Positions 52,701 to 62,561 are shown, counted from the stretch's first letter. The stretch is DNA of 64,000 nt from Rudanella sp031411995 (GCA_031411995.1 JANOCD010000065.1:1-64000); one strand, 5' to 3'. Program-made: numbers and translations. Notes: generated from the letters alone by a model not told the origin.

Positions 52701-54011
52701 ATGCCAACGGTTAGCTTTAACACACACCTGCCCGACTATGAGATTCTGTCGGAACTGGGGCGGGGCAACACGCGGGTGCTGAAAGCCCGGCACCTGCCAA
52801 CGGGCGACATTGTGGCCATTAAACAGTATGCCTTTGCGGCTGATGCCGACACGCTTCGGCGGTTCGAGCGGGAGTCGCAGATTATGACCCAACTGGACCA
52901 CCCCAACGTAACGCGGGTGCGCGAGGTGAAGCTGGATGCCACCATGCCCTATGTGGTCATGGATTTTGTGGAAGGGGGCGATCTGCGAAGTCTGCTTCGG
53001 CAAAAAGACCACCTGGATATTCCTACCACCATCCGGCTGGGCTTGCAGATGACGGGTGCCTTTCGGGCGATGCACGCCCTGCACGTTGTTCACCGCGATG
53101 TGAAACCCGAAAACATTTTGTACCGACGGCTCATCAGTGGCGAACTGCACTTTCTGCTCACCGACTTTGGCATTGCCAAATTCTGGGCCGACGACAGCAT
53201 TAAAACGCTCACGGGGCAGTCGTTGATGACGTATGAATATGCGGCTCCCGAACAGTTCGACAATCCCCGGCAGGTAGACGAAGCGGCTGACTACTACGCT
53301 CTTGGTGTGGTATTGTATGAGTGCCTGACCGGAAAAGTGCCCTATGTGTTGCAGAACGAAACGGGCCTGGCTCAGTTCATGCAACAGGTGCTAACAGCTC
53401 CCATGCCCGACATGGAACTCCCAACGGGGCAACCATTGCCGCCTAGTTTGGCCACGTTGCTGTCAGGTATGCTCACCCGTGACCCCCAAACCCGCCTGCG
53501 CAACACCGATCAGATGGAATTGCTGCTCGAACAAAGCCGGGTAGAACATCTGAAGGCTAACCGGACGGGGCAAAACCCGACCATGAGCACCACAAAAACG
53601 ATTGCCGGGTCGGTTGTTGCCCCAGCAATAACTGACAGCAGAGTTGATGAATCCCAGGGTGAAGGGGTTGAAGATTCGGGCGGTAGTGGCTGGTTAGGGT
53701 GGGGTGTTGGCGGCCTTATTCTGGCGGCTGGCCTGGCGTTTGGTTTATACACCTACTCAACCCGGCAGGCAACCAGCGATTCAGCGATGCCGGTTGACTC
53801 AACAGCCACCACGTTGATGGATAGTTTGCAAACGGAAAATCAACCGTCAGTTGATAGCTCAACCGTCAATGAACCTGTTCAGGACGAAGCCACCGGGGGG
53901 GAGGAAACACCCACCGAAACGGCCCCGCCACTTCCCGCTGATTCGACAGCAACAGGCGGAGTTGCTTCTCCTGATTCGGCTTCGGTGATGCCGCCCGACA
54001 GTACACAATAG
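52701..54011 (+). CDS. Hanks-type Ser/Thr protein kinase 2, membrane-anchored
   Basis: This 436-residue protein has a kinase domain at about 8-275 that is clearly a duplicate of kinase 1. The first 23 bases are identical, and HRDVKPEN, DFGIAK and LMTYEYAAPEQFDNPRQV are shared. The loop is better kept (ELGRGNTRV) and VAIK is present. A membrane span lies near 330-350 and the tail is rich in D, S, T and P with no recognisable fold. It begins 6 bp after kinase 1, so the four genes 49941-54011 form one operon. The differing tails suggest different outside signals. Confidence 0.92.
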   Translation: MPTVSFNTHLPDYEILSELGRGNTRVLKARHLPTGDIVAIKQYAFAADADTLRRFERESQIMTQLDHPNVTRVREVKLDATMPYVVMDFVEGGDLRSLLRQKDHLDIPTTIRLGLQMTGAFRAMHALHVVHRDVKPENILYRRLISGELHFLLTDFGIAKFWADDSIKTLTGQSLMTYEYAAPEQFDNPRQVDEAADYYALGVVLYECLTGKVPYVLQNETGLAQFMQQVLTAPMPDMELPTGQPLPPSLATLLSGMLTRDPQTRLRNTDQMELLLEQSRVEHLKANRTGQNPTMSTTKTIAGSVVAPAITDSRVDESQGEGVEDSGGSGWLGWGVGGLILAAGLAFGLYTYSTRQATSDSAMPVDSTATTLMDSLQTENQPSVDSSTVNEPVQDEATGGEETPTETAPPLPADSTATGGVASPDSASVMPPDSTQ

Positions 54012-54148
54012 CGTTAGGCGGGTATTGCATCGGGAGAAATCAAGCTGATGGAAGGAGGTAGCAGCCTTGTTTCAATCTATTTCTTGCAAAAAGTCAATTT
54101 ATTGCCAGAATCCATATAATTTAGCTATACCGAATCTGTAGATCGTGT

Positions 54149-54781
54149 ATGGCTGTTCATTCAATTAACGTAGGAGTAGGCGCAAAGAACGATCTGGCAT
54201 CGGTTGATACGGAACAACTTCTGTGGGATTCATTTCGGGGGGGTGACCGTTCTGCATTTGCCCGTATTTATGAGCTGTATGCCCCCAAACTACTGAGCTA
54301 TGGCCGGAAGATAACGACTGATAGTCAGCGTATTGAGGACTCTATCCAGGATCTGTTCGTTGAACTCTGGAAAGGCCGGGCGAACCTAAGCCCCACCACC
54401 TCGATTAAATTTTACCTGTTCCGGGCATTACGCAACAAATTAAGTCGGTTTCGCATCGACCTGTCGGTGCCCGACACTGATACAGACGGGGCCATTATGC
54501 CCGAAAACCTACTGTCTTTTCCGTTTGAAGCCGAATGGATTGCTCATGAAGAAGAGACGGCCCAAACTGCTTCACTCCAGCAGGCAATCGGGTGCTTAAG
54601 CAAGCGGCAACAACAGGTCATTCATCTTCGCTATTACCAGCATTTCGACAGTCATCAGATTGCTGACCTTTTGGGTATTCATGAACAGTCGGTGCGAAAC
54701 CTACTCCATACAGCCCTGCACGCGCTCAGGCAATCGTTTATTTTATTAGTTACTTTACTGGTTAACAGTCTATTAACTTAG
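54149..54781 (+). CDS. ECF-type RNA polymerase sigma factor (FecI-like)
   Basis: This 210-residue protein has region 2 (AFARIYELYAPKLLSYG, DSIQDLFVELW) and region 4 (LSKRQQQVIHLRYYQHFDSHQIADLLGI, with HEQSVRNLLHTALHALR as recognition helix). The C-terminus ends in an unusual hydrophobic tail (SFILLVTLLVNSLLT). It should direct transcription of the SusC/SusD pair at 56183, released by the FecR protein encoded 80 bp downstream. Confidence 0.9.
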   Translation: MAVHSINVGVGAKNDLASVDTEQLLWDSFRGGDRSAFARIYELYAPKLLSYGRKITTDSQRIEDSIQDLFVELWKGRANLSPTTSIKFYLFRALRNKLSRFRIDLSVPDTDTDGAIMPENLLSFPFEAEWIAHEEETAQTASLQQAIGCLSKRQQQVIHLRYYQHFDSHQIADLLGIHEQSVRNLLHTALHALRQSFILLVTLLVNSLLT

Positions 54782-54861
54782 TTAGTCCTTGGGATCTATA
54801 CCTATTTCCAGTTTTTTCTAAAAATTTTCAGTACAACCTGTCAGGTTTCTCCCATTAGTGG

Positions 54862-55968
54862 ATGAAGGCTATTGACGGCGGTATGAACTACACGAACTTT
54901 ACGGTTGAGGACTTCGTCGCAGACGATGAATTTATCCGCTGGGTAACTCAGCCGGATGAGGCAACAAACCAATTCTGGGCACAATTTATCGAGGCCAACT
55001 CACGGCAGGCTGAGGTGATTGAGCAATCCCGGCAATGGGTGTTGCACCTGGAACAGGGGCAGCAAAATCAGTCCGTTTCTGACGCAGCCACCCTTCGCCG
55101 GATGTGGGACCATATTGAGCAGGAAACCAGTGAGGTGCCGGTTCGCCGGTTGCCCGTATGGCGGTCGTTTGGCTGGTATGCAGCCGCAGCTTCTGTAATC
55201 CTGGTATTAGGCGTATGGGCCTTGTTCAGCCAGCTCAACCCGGCCCGGCCCACGGCCAGTTTGCCCGCCGTGATGCGCGTGGATACCGATGATCCACAAG
55301 TGGCCAATGCCTTCAAAACGGTGGTAGGCCCCCGGTCAGTGTTGTTGGCCGATGGAAGCCAGGTAACTCTGAGTGCGGGCAGTACGCTGCGGTTTCCCAA
55401 TCAGTTTGAGGCCCGGCAACGGGAGGTTTACTTGATTGGAGATGCTTTTTTCGACGTATCCCGCCGACCCCAACAGCCGTTCCTTGTCCATACCGATGCA
55501 GTGGTTACCCGGGTTCTGGGTACGAGTTTTTGGGTGAAAGCCAGTCAGGATAAGCGGCACGTATTGGTGGATGTGCGCACAGGAAAGGTGGCCGTTTATG
55601 TGCGGAATCCACCGGGGAACACACCCGAAAACAGTCAGTTTGTTACGCTGACTCCCAACCAGAAAGCGGTGTATGCCCTTGCCGATGAGCGGTTGTCGAA
55701 AGAGATCACGAGCAACCCGGTTCCGTTGAAGAGTGTGGATAGGCTCGATTTCGACGAAGCCCCCATTGAGCAGATTTTCACGGCCATTGAGCAGGCGTAT
55801 GGTATTCCAATTCAGTATGATCACGAACAGCTTGCCGCCTGTACGTTAACTACATCTATTGATAAATTACCCCTTTCCGATCAGTTGAAACTGGTTTGCC
55901 GGGCCATCAATGCCACCTACGAGCAAAAAGATGGCCACATTCTGGTGACTGGAGGAAGTTGCCAATAA
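54862..55968 (+). CDS. FecR-type anti-sigma factor
   Basis: This 368-residue protein has a cytoplasmic N-terminal part (about 1-95) that holds the sigma factor. One membrane span follows (about 100-120: SFGWYAAAASVILVLGVW) and a periplasmic FecR domain (about 150-260: VVGPRSVLLADGSQVTLSAGSTLRFP, FLVHTDAVVTRVLGTSFWV). It ends with the DUF4974 domain (VDRLDFDEAPIEQIFTAIEQAYGIPIQYD). It should read the STN domain of the next SusC. ATG 54862 or the one at 54883 could be the start. Confidence 0.92.
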   Translation: MKAIDGGMNYTNFTVEDFVADDEFIRWVTQPDEATNQFWAQFIEANSRQAEVIEQSRQWVLHLEQGQQNQSVSDAATLRRMWDHIEQETSEVPVRRLPVWRSFGWYAAAASVILVLGVWALFSQLNPARPTASLPAVMRVDTDDPQVANAFKTVVGPRSVLLADGSQVTLSAGSTLRFPNQFEARQREVYLIGDAFFDVSRRPQQPFLVHTDAVVTRVLGTSFWVKASQDKRHVLVDVRTGKVAVYVRNPPGNTPENSQFVTLTPNQKAVYALADERLSKEITSNPVPLKSVDRLDFDEAPIEQIFTAIEQAYGIPIQYDHEQLAACTLTTSIDKLPLSDQLKLVCRAINATYEQKDGHILVTGGSCQ

Positions 55969-56050
55969 ATCGTTTTTTTTAACCCACTAAAACACTGGAT
56001 TATGACTTGATGCACCACCCCCTTCGTTTAAATCCTCGTTTTTAGGAATA

Positions 56051-56085
56051 AAAAAGTCGGCCATGCGCTAACATAGCCGACTTGA
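56051..56085. terminator. Hairpin between fecR and susC
   Basis: AGTCGGC at 56055-56061 pairs with GCCGACT at 56076-56082. A run of A's precedes the left arm, which makes it a good terminator on the minus strand; on the plus strand it has no T-run. No minus-strand gene ends here. It may instead be a leader hairpin in the transcript that enters the SusC gene. Confidence 0.4.
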
Positions 56086-56182
56086 GTACATGCAAATCCG
56101 GTGCGCCAAATTGGACCCTGCCGCACCAGAGGAGACCCCGTTTTGCCCGATAGTTTCTACCTGAACCAAAACAAACAAATCT

Positions 56183-59100
56183 ATGGAAAAGCTACGACAC
56201 CGAAAAACACTTGTCTTAGCCCTCATGAAAATTTCGCTCCTTCAGGCTCTGTTGCTCCCCCTCTTTGTTGGCATTTCGTATGCACACAATGCGCATGGGC
56301 AGGAAATTCTGGAGCAAAAGATCAGCCTTTCGCTCGACGAGCAGCGCGTAAAAACCGTGCTCCAAACCATCGAAAAGGCGGCCGCCGTTAAGTTTACCTA
56401 CAGCCCTCAGCTCATTCCCGCCAATCAGAAACTATCCATCACGGTTCGCAATGAGCCACTCAGCAGCATACTGACCACTCTTTTGAAACCGTTGGGTGTC
56501 AGCTACGAATTGCTGGGCCGAAACATCGTACTGAGTCGACAACTTCCGGCCACTACCCGCGAAACGACCAACAATGAGGCCTTTCTGAATGGGGTATCCA
56601 CTCCCGTTGCAGACCAGCTAATCAGTGGAGTGGTTACCGATGAAAACAAGCTGGGTTTGCCCGGCGTAAGTGTGGTGATTAAAGGAAGCGGCCCATCGGA
56701 CCGGGTACGCGGCACCACGACCGATGCAGACGGTAAATACCGACTCAGCGTACCCACGGATAAGCCCGTGATGCTGGCGTTTTCTTTTGTTGGCTATGCC
56801 ACCCAGGAGGTTACCGTTGGGCAAGCACAATCGGTCATTAACATTACGCTGCTGCCTGATAAAAAATCACTGGATGAAGTAGTGGTGGTGGGGTATGGCA
56901 CCCAGTCGAAACGAAACGTGACGGGTTCGGTAGCCAAAATCGATCTGGGTCAAATCGAAAATACGGCCACCACCAACCTGGCGCAGGCGTTGCGGGGTCG
57001 GGTGGCTGGGGTTCAGTTTACCGATAATGGCCGACCCGGTCAGGGCGGTACAATTCTGGTGCGGGGGCAACGTTCCATTGCAGCCGGCAACAACCCGCTC
57101 TATATTGTGGATGGTATCTTTTTCAATGGCCTCCTGTCCGATCTGAACCCCAACGACATTGAGTCGATGGAGGTGCTCAAAGATGCCAGTGCAGCCGCCA
57201 TTTATGGGTCGCGGGCGGCAAACGGCGTGATTCTGATTACGACAAAAAAGGGAACTACTGAAAAACCTACCATTCGCATCAGCACCTACTACGGGGTGTC
57301 GGACTGGAGTTACCGGATGAAACTGCTCTCGCCCGAACGCTACATTCAAAAAACGCTCGACTTCCGGAGTCAGAACGGGCAGGAAGCCGACCCGGCCAAA
57401 ATTGAGTCGTATCTGGCCCTGTCGGAAGTTCAGAACTACCGCGAGGGAAAAACAATTGACCCCTGGAAAGAAATCTCGCAGGAAGCTGGAATTCAGTCGT
57501 ATGACCTGAGCGTTTCGGGCCGGTCGGGGCGCACTAATTACTACCTGTCGGCGGGTCTGGTGACTGAGAAAGGCCTCATCTATAACGACAACTCCAAACG
57601 GGCTTCGTTTCGGGTCAATGTAGAAAACCAAATTACGGAATGGCTCAAAATTGGTCTTAACAGCACCTACGCCAACCGCAACCTCTCGGGGCAGGAAGCC
57701 AGTGTTTATAATGCCTACTGGACCAGTCCCTATGGCAAGTTGTATTACGACGAGGCCAAAACCCAGCCCACGCAATTTCCAGTGCCCGAAGACCAGTTGA
57801 TTGGCAATCCGATGTATGGTTTATTCAACAAAAACGAGGAAGTAAACCAGAACCTGTTTGCCAACTTCTTTGCCCTGGTGCAGGTGCCATTTCTGACTGG
57901 CTTGAGCTACCGGCTTAATCTATCGCCCAACCTGCGCTGGTCGCGCAACTACAACTTCAACCGGCAGGACCCCAACCGCCCGGCGGTCAACACAACGAGT
58001 GCGAGCAAATTCAATCAGCAGAACTACGACTGGGTGGTTGAGAATATCCTGACGTACGATAAACAGCTTAACGAGAATAATGGCTTCGACGTGACCCTGC
58101 TTTATGGCCGTAACCACAGTCAGGCAGAATCGACCTCGGCCAGTGCTTCGCCCCTGGCTTCGGACGCGCTGGGCTGGAACAACCTGAACCTGGGGCAGGT
58201 GCAGGTGACTCAGTCGGGTGGCTCGGTTTCGGATGGGATCTCAACGATGGCCCGGTTTAATTATCGGTTTAAAAACCGCTATTTGGCCACCTTTACGGTT
58301 CGGCGGGATGGCAGCTCGGTTTTTGCAGCCAACAACAAATACGCCACGTTTCCGTCGGGTGCGCTGGCCTGGATCATCTCCGACGAGCCGTTCATGAAAA
58401 CTGTCCCGGTCCTGAATCTGCTCAAACTACGTCTGTCCTATGGCTCAGTAGGCAATCAGGCCATCAATCCCTATCAATCGCTGGCACTGTCGAGCATCAA
58501 TCAGTATGTGTTTGGCGACGGTGGTTCCACGTCGACGGGCATTTTCACATCGAGCATGGCCAATAAGGATTTGAAGTGGGAAACAACCGTTGCCGCCAAT
58601 GCCGCGCTCGACTTTGACCTGTTCAAGGGACGTATCGGCGGAACCGTCGAGTATTATACCATGAATACCCGCGACCTGATTCTGCGCCGTGCCCTGCCCA
58701 CCAACACGGGTTTTACGTCGATTTTGTCGAATCTTGGCGCGACCAATAATCAGGGTATCGAATTGAGTCTGAACACGGTGAACCTACGGAAGAACAAGTT
58801 TGAGTGGAGCAGCAACCTGGTCTTTTCATCGAACAAAAACAAGATTGTTCACATCTACAACAGCGACACCAACGGCGATGGCCGCGAAGACGACGATTTG
58901 GGCAACCGCTGGTTTATCGGCAAGCCGGTAAGCGTTGTTTATGACTATTCGTTCGACGGCATTTACCAACAGGGCGAGTCGCTGCCAACCGGCTACAAAC
59001 CCGGCTGGGTACGGGTGAACGATTTAAACGGCGATGGCAAGTTCGATGCGGCTAACGACCGGTCGGTGATCGGACAGATTCAGCCCAAACTCCGCTGGGG

Positions 59101-59560
59101 CATAACCAATGTGTTTCGGTATGGCGACCTGAGTTTGTCGGTGTTTGTGAACGCCATGCAGGGCTGGATTCAGTCGTTGAGTGTGCTCGACATTCGCAAC
59201 GCTCCCACAGGTGCGGGCAATTACCCCGAACGCCCGGCCAACATGATCGACGCGGGCTGGTGGACCCCCGAAAACCCATCGACCACCCGGCCCGGCATGA
59301 GCTATACGAACCCTTTGGGTCATAACTACTACATGAGCCGGGATTTTGTCCGAATTCAGGATGTGTCGCTGTCCTACGAATTTCCGAAACCCCTGCTATC
59401 CCGGCTCAAGGTGAGCAGTCTGCGGGTGTATGCCAGCGGCCGAAATCTGGGCACGTTCACAAAATGGCTTGGCCCCGACCCTGAAAGCGGGTACAATTCG
59501 CAAGGAACCTTTTATCCAACACCCCGCACGGTTACGCTGGGTCTGAACCTTAGCTTCTGA
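56183..59560 (+). CDS. SusC family TonB-linked outer membrane protein with STN domain (pair 3)
   Basis: This 1125-residue protein has a signal peptide (to about 36). An STN domain follows (about 45-115: ISLSLDEQRVKTVLQTIEKAAAV, then PLSSILTTLLKPLGVSYELL), then a carboxypeptidase-regulatory-like domain (about 145-230), LDEVVVVGYGTQ, the plug (ASAAAIYGSRAANGVILITT) and the barrel ending VTLGLNLSF. The STN domain is the partner for FecR at 54862, so binding of the nutrient outside should turn on this operon through the sigma factor at 54149. Confidence 0.96.
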   Translation: MEKLRHRKTLVLALMKISLLQALLLPLFVGISYAHNAHGQEILEQKISLSLDEQRVKTVLQTIEKAAAVKFTYSPQLIPANQKLSITVRNEPLSSILTTLLKPLGVSYELLGRNIVLSRQLPATTRETTNNEAFLNGVSTPVADQLISGVVTDENKLGLPGVSVVIKGSGPSDRVRGTTTDADGKYRLSVPTDKPVMLAFSFVGYATQEVTVGQAQSVINITLLPDKKSLDEVVVVGYGTQSKRNVTGSVAKIDLGQIENTATTNLAQALRGRVAGVQFTDNGRPGQGGTILVRGQRSIAAGNNPLYIVDGIFFNGLLSDLNPNDIESMEVLKDASAAAIYGSRAANGVILITTKKGTTEKPTIRISTYYGVSDWSYRMKLLSPERYIQKTLDFRSQNGQEADPAKIESYLALSEVQNYREGKTIDPWKEISQEAGIQSYDLSVSGRSGRTNYYLSAGLVTEKGLIYNDNSKRASFRVNVENQITEWLKIGLNSTYANRNLSGQEASVYNAYWTSPYGKLYYDEAKTQPTQFPVPEDQLIGNPMYGLFNKNEEVNQNLFANFFALVQVPFLTGLSYRLNLSPNLRWSRNYNFNRQDPNRPAVNTTSASKFNQQNYDWVVENILTYDKQLNENNGFDVTLLYGRNHSQAESTSASASPLASDALGWNNLNLGQVQVTQSGGSVSDGISTMARFNYRFKNRYLATFTVRRDGSSVFAANNKYATFPSGALAWIISDEPFMKTVPVLNLLKLRLSYGSVGNQAINPYQSLALSSINQYVFGDGGSTSTGIFTSSMANKDLKWETTVAANAALDFDLFKGRIGGTVEYYTMNTRDLILRRALPTNTGFTSILSNLGATNNQGIELSLNTVNLRKNKFEWSSNLVFSSNKNKIVHIYNSDTNGDGREDDDLGNRWFIGKPVSVVYDYSFDGIYQQGESLPTGYKPGWVRVNDLNGDGKFDAANDRSVIGQIQPKLRWGITNVFRYGDLSLSVFVNAMQGWIQSLSVLDIRNAPTGAGNYPERPANMIDAGWWTPENPSTTRPGMSYTNPLGHNYYMSRDFVRIQDVSLSYEFPKPLLSRLKVSSLRVYASGRNLGTFTKWLGPDPESGYNSQGTFYPTPRTVTLGLNLSF

Positions 59561-59568
59561 TTTCTGCC

Positions 59569-61242
59569 ATGAAACGCTATACACGTCTTTTTTCTGCCCG
59601 AATGCTATCGGGCGTTTGGGTACTTTTACTGTCACTACTGGGTAGTGCCTGCACCGACGATTTCCTGAACGAAGTACCGGTGGGGTCGTTGAACCCCGAT
59701 GTGGTGTTAACCACCAAAAGTGGTTTCGAGAACTATATGACGGCACTCCATGTGGCGGCCCGTGAGGAGTTTGCGGGCTACGATGCCCTGCACGGCCACG
59801 TGACCATGAACATGGGAACCGACGTTGGTACCCCCGCCCTGCCAACCTATAATTTTGTGGATTACAACGTGACACTCACTCCCACTTATCAGGGTGTACA
59901 ATACTATTGGGATTGGGCCTACACCCGGATGCTGTCGCGGGCGAACACCATTATCACCTATGCAGAGAGACCGGAGAGCAGCGGCATCTGGGCTACCGAA
60001 GCCGAGAAGAATGCCGTGATTGCCGAGGCTAAATTTTTTCGGGCCTACACGCATAACCTGCTGGCGAATCTGTACGGGGGCGTTCCGGTGGTGGAGCAGA
60101 TTTTTTCCGGCCCCAAAACAGATTTTGTTCGGAACACGCGCAAAGAGGTCTACGAATCGGCTCGGAAAGATCTCGAGTTTGCCTCACAGTGGCTACCCAA
60201 AACGGTGGATAAAGCCCGCGAAGGTCGTATTGTGAAAGCCGCTGCCGACCACCTGCTGGCGGAGGTGTATATCAGCCTTGGCGACTACGACAAAGCCATT
60301 GCCAGCGCATCGGGGGTTATTGATTCGGGCCTGTACAAACTCATGACCACCCGTTTCGGTAGCGACAAAGACCTGCCCGGCGATGTGTTTTCTGACCTGT
60401 TCAAAGACAGCAACATCAACCGGAGTTCGGGAAACCAGGAAACGATCTACGTGCTTCAGGTCGAAGATCAGACACCGGGTGGGACACCAGGCACGGGCGT
60501 AATAGGCTCGGGCACCGGCGGAAATCACTGGTTGCGGGCCTGGGGCCCGTTCTACGCCAACCTGCGCGATCCGGCCGGCAAGTCGGGCATGGTGCTGGTG
60601 GACAGCATGGGCCGGGGGGTGGGCTGGATTCGGCCAACCAACTATTTCCTGTATGACATCTGGAAAAGTGATTTTATCAACGACATGCGCAACTCCACCT
60701 ACAACATTCGCCGGACGTTTAAATACACTAACCGGGCCTCCGCCTATTTTGGTCAAACGGTGGGCAAACTCACTGCCGAGGTCGATACTATGCAGTCGCT
60801 ATACCCGACGATTCGAAAGATTGAAGGGAAAGTGGGCAAAACAACCGACAACACCTATGGCAAGACCTTCAAGGATTACCCCGTGATGCGGTTGGCCGAA
60901 ACATACCTACTCCGGGCTGAAGCATACTTGCTGAAGGGCGACAAGCAAAAAGCCGCCGATGATATTAACGTGGTGCGGACACGGGCGAAAGCCAAACCAG
61001 CTATGGCCAGCGATATGTCGCTCGACTATGTGCTGGACGAACGGGCGCGAGAACTGATCGTGGAAGAGCAACGTCGCAGGACCCTCATCCGAATGGGCAA
61101 GCTGGTGGAGCGGGTACGCAAATACAGCATCCGGGCTTCCACCCGCACCACCATTCAGGACAAACACGCCCTTTTCCCGATTCCACAGTCGGCCATGGAC
61201 GCGAACTTCAGTGCCAAACTGGAGCAGAACCCCGGTTACTAA
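59569..61242 (+). CDS. SusD/RagB family nutrient-binding lipoprotein (pair 3)
   Basis: This 557-residue protein has a lipobox (LLLSLLGSAC) and the opening CTDDFLNEVPVGSLNPD. The SusD helices include AEAKFFRAYTHNLLANLYGGVPVVEQ. The C-terminal region has RLAETYLLRAEAYLLKGD, RARELIVEEQRRRTLIRMG and the end FPIPQSAMDANFSAKLEQNPGY. It starts 8 bp after the SusC stop and is its surface lid. Confidence 0.95.
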   Translation: MKRYTRLFSARMLSGVWVLLLSLLGSACTDDFLNEVPVGSLNPDVVLTTKSGFENYMTALHVAAREEFAGYDALHGHVTMNMGTDVGTPALPTYNFVDYNVTLTPTYQGVQYYWDWAYTRMLSRANTIITYAERPESSGIWATEAEKNAVIAEAKFFRAYTHNLLANLYGGVPVVEQIFSGPKTDFVRNTRKEVYESARKDLEFASQWLPKTVDKAREGRIVKAAADHLLAEVYISLGDYDKAIASASGVIDSGLYKLMTTRFGSDKDLPGDVFSDLFKDSNINRSSGNQETIYVLQVEDQTPGGTPGTGVIGSGTGGNHWLRAWGPFYANLRDPAGKSGMVLVDSMGRGVGWIRPTNYFLYDIWKSDFINDMRNSTYNIRRTFKYTNRASAYFGQTVGKLTAEVDTMQSLYPTIRKIEGKVGKTTDNTYGKTFKDYPVMRLAETYLLRAEAYLLKGDKQKAADDINVVRTRAKAKPAMASDMSLDYVLDERARELIVEEQRRRTLIRMGKLVERVRKYSIRASTRTTIQDKHALFPIPQSAMDANFSAKLEQNPGY

Positions 61243-61277
61243 TCAGCAATCATTACCAACGTTTTACAGGCATATTT

Positions 61278-62561
61278 ATGAAAAATCTTGATTCCCGTCG
61301 CCATTTTCTGCAAACCACCAGCCTGGCTGCAATGGGGGCTTTACTGATACCGAATCTGTTGAAAGCCAGCCGTAAACCCAACCCGGTTATCTTGCTCACA
61401 TCGGGCTGGCAGGATATTAACATCGGCGACATTGCCCATACGCCGGGCCTGCTGGCGATTCTGAATGAGCGTTTGCCACAGGCGACCGTTATTCTCTGGA
61501 AAAAGAGTAAAAGCGAACAGGTCGAAGCCCTGCTCAACAAGCATTATCCGAAGGTCAGGATTATCAACGGACAGATCGACAAGGCTTCGTTTGCGCCCTT
61601 AACGGACGAAGTCAAAGATGCGTTTAAACAAGCCGACTTCTTTCTGCACGGCTCCGGTCCGTCAGTCGTAGCGGCTGACTTTGTGGAAGCCTGGCACCGG
61701 CAAACGGGTAAACCGTTTGGCATTTTTGGGGTGACCACGCAGGATATCAACCCTGCTCTCAGCGCCTTACTGAAACATGCTTCGTTCATTTACACCCGCG
61801 AAACAGCGTCTATCGAGAAACTCAAACAGGCCGGTTTGTCGGGTGACCACATCGCGTTTGCCCCCGATGCAACGTTTGCCCTGACCATTCAGGACAAAGA
61901 AAAGGCTGGTCAGTTCATGAAGGCGAACGGTCTGGAACCGAAAAAATTCATCTGCGCTGTTCCCCGGCTGCGTCGAACGCCCTACTACAAACTCAAGCCC
62001 AACAACAGCGGGTGGAGTCCGGAGCAAATCAAAGAGGTGGATGCCCTGAACGACAAATGGAAAGAAATTGATCACGCCAAACTGCGCGAAGCCATCACTA
62101 CGTGGGTACGTCAGACAAAAAACAAAGTGGTGCTCTGCCCCGAAATGACTTACGCTGTCGACATCATGGACGAACTGCTCTTTACGCCCCTGCCCGATGA
62201 TGTGAAACCGTTTGTGGTGAAACACGGCTACTGGATGCCCGACGAAGCTGCTTCGTTGTATGCACAGGCGCACACCGTACTCAGTTGTGAGTGCCATTCG
62301 CCCATTATTGCCCTCACCAACGGAACGCCCGCCTTTTATATCCGCCAGCCCCAGGACACCATCAAAGGACAGATGTATTATGACCTGGGCCTGGCCGACT
62401 GGACCTTTGAAATTGAACAAACCACCGGCAAACAGATTGCCGACCGGCTTATGCAGGTTCAGGCAGACTACCCGACCGCTGAACGAAGCATTGTACAATC
62501 GCTGAAAAAGGTCAGGAAGCAGTATGACACCGCCTTTGCCTTCATCAAAAAACAGGTCTAA
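61278..62561 (+). CDS. Tat-exported polysaccharide pyruvyl transferase-family protein
   Basis: This 427-residue protein begins with a twin-arginine signal (SRRHFLQTTSLAAMGALL). The mature part follows the pyruvyl transferase family: GWQDINIGDIAHTPGLL near residue 48, ADFFLHGSGPSVVA, GVTTQDI, FIYTRETASIEKLKQAG, HIAFAPDATFAL, and a C-terminal HTVLSCECHSPIIALTNGTPAFYIRQ. Relatives in cell-wall or capsule synthesis use phosphoenolpyruvate in the cytosol, so a folded, exported copy is unexpected. It lies 35 bp after SusD, so its natural substrate may be the glycan imported by pair 3, with lysis or binding as alternatives to transfer. Confidence 0.8.
   Translation: MKNLDSRRHFLQTTSLAAMGALLIPNLLKASRKPNPVILLTSGWQDINIGDIAHTPGLLAILNERLPQATVILWKKSKSEQVEALLNKHYPKVRIINGQIDKASFAPLTDEVKDAFKQADFFLHGSGPSVVAADFVEAWHRQTGKPFGIFGVTTQDINPALSALLKHASFIYTRETASIEKLKQAGLSGDHIAFAPDATFALTIQDKEKAGQFMKANGLEPKKFICAVPRLRRTPYYKLKPNNSGWSPEQIKEVDALNDKWKEIDHAKLREAITTWVRQTKNKVVLCPEMTYAVDIMDELLFTPLPDDVKPFVVKHGYWMPDEAASLYAQAHTVLSCECHSPIIALTNGTPAFYIRQPQDTIKGQMYYDLGLADWTFEIEQTTGKQIADRLMQVQADYPTAERSIVQSLKKVRKQYDTAFAFIKKQV

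Noticed and set aside
56867..57775. 302-codon open frame on the minus strand inside SusC 3
   Set aside because: It is the antisense of the plug and barrel region; the translation is low in recognisable motifs.
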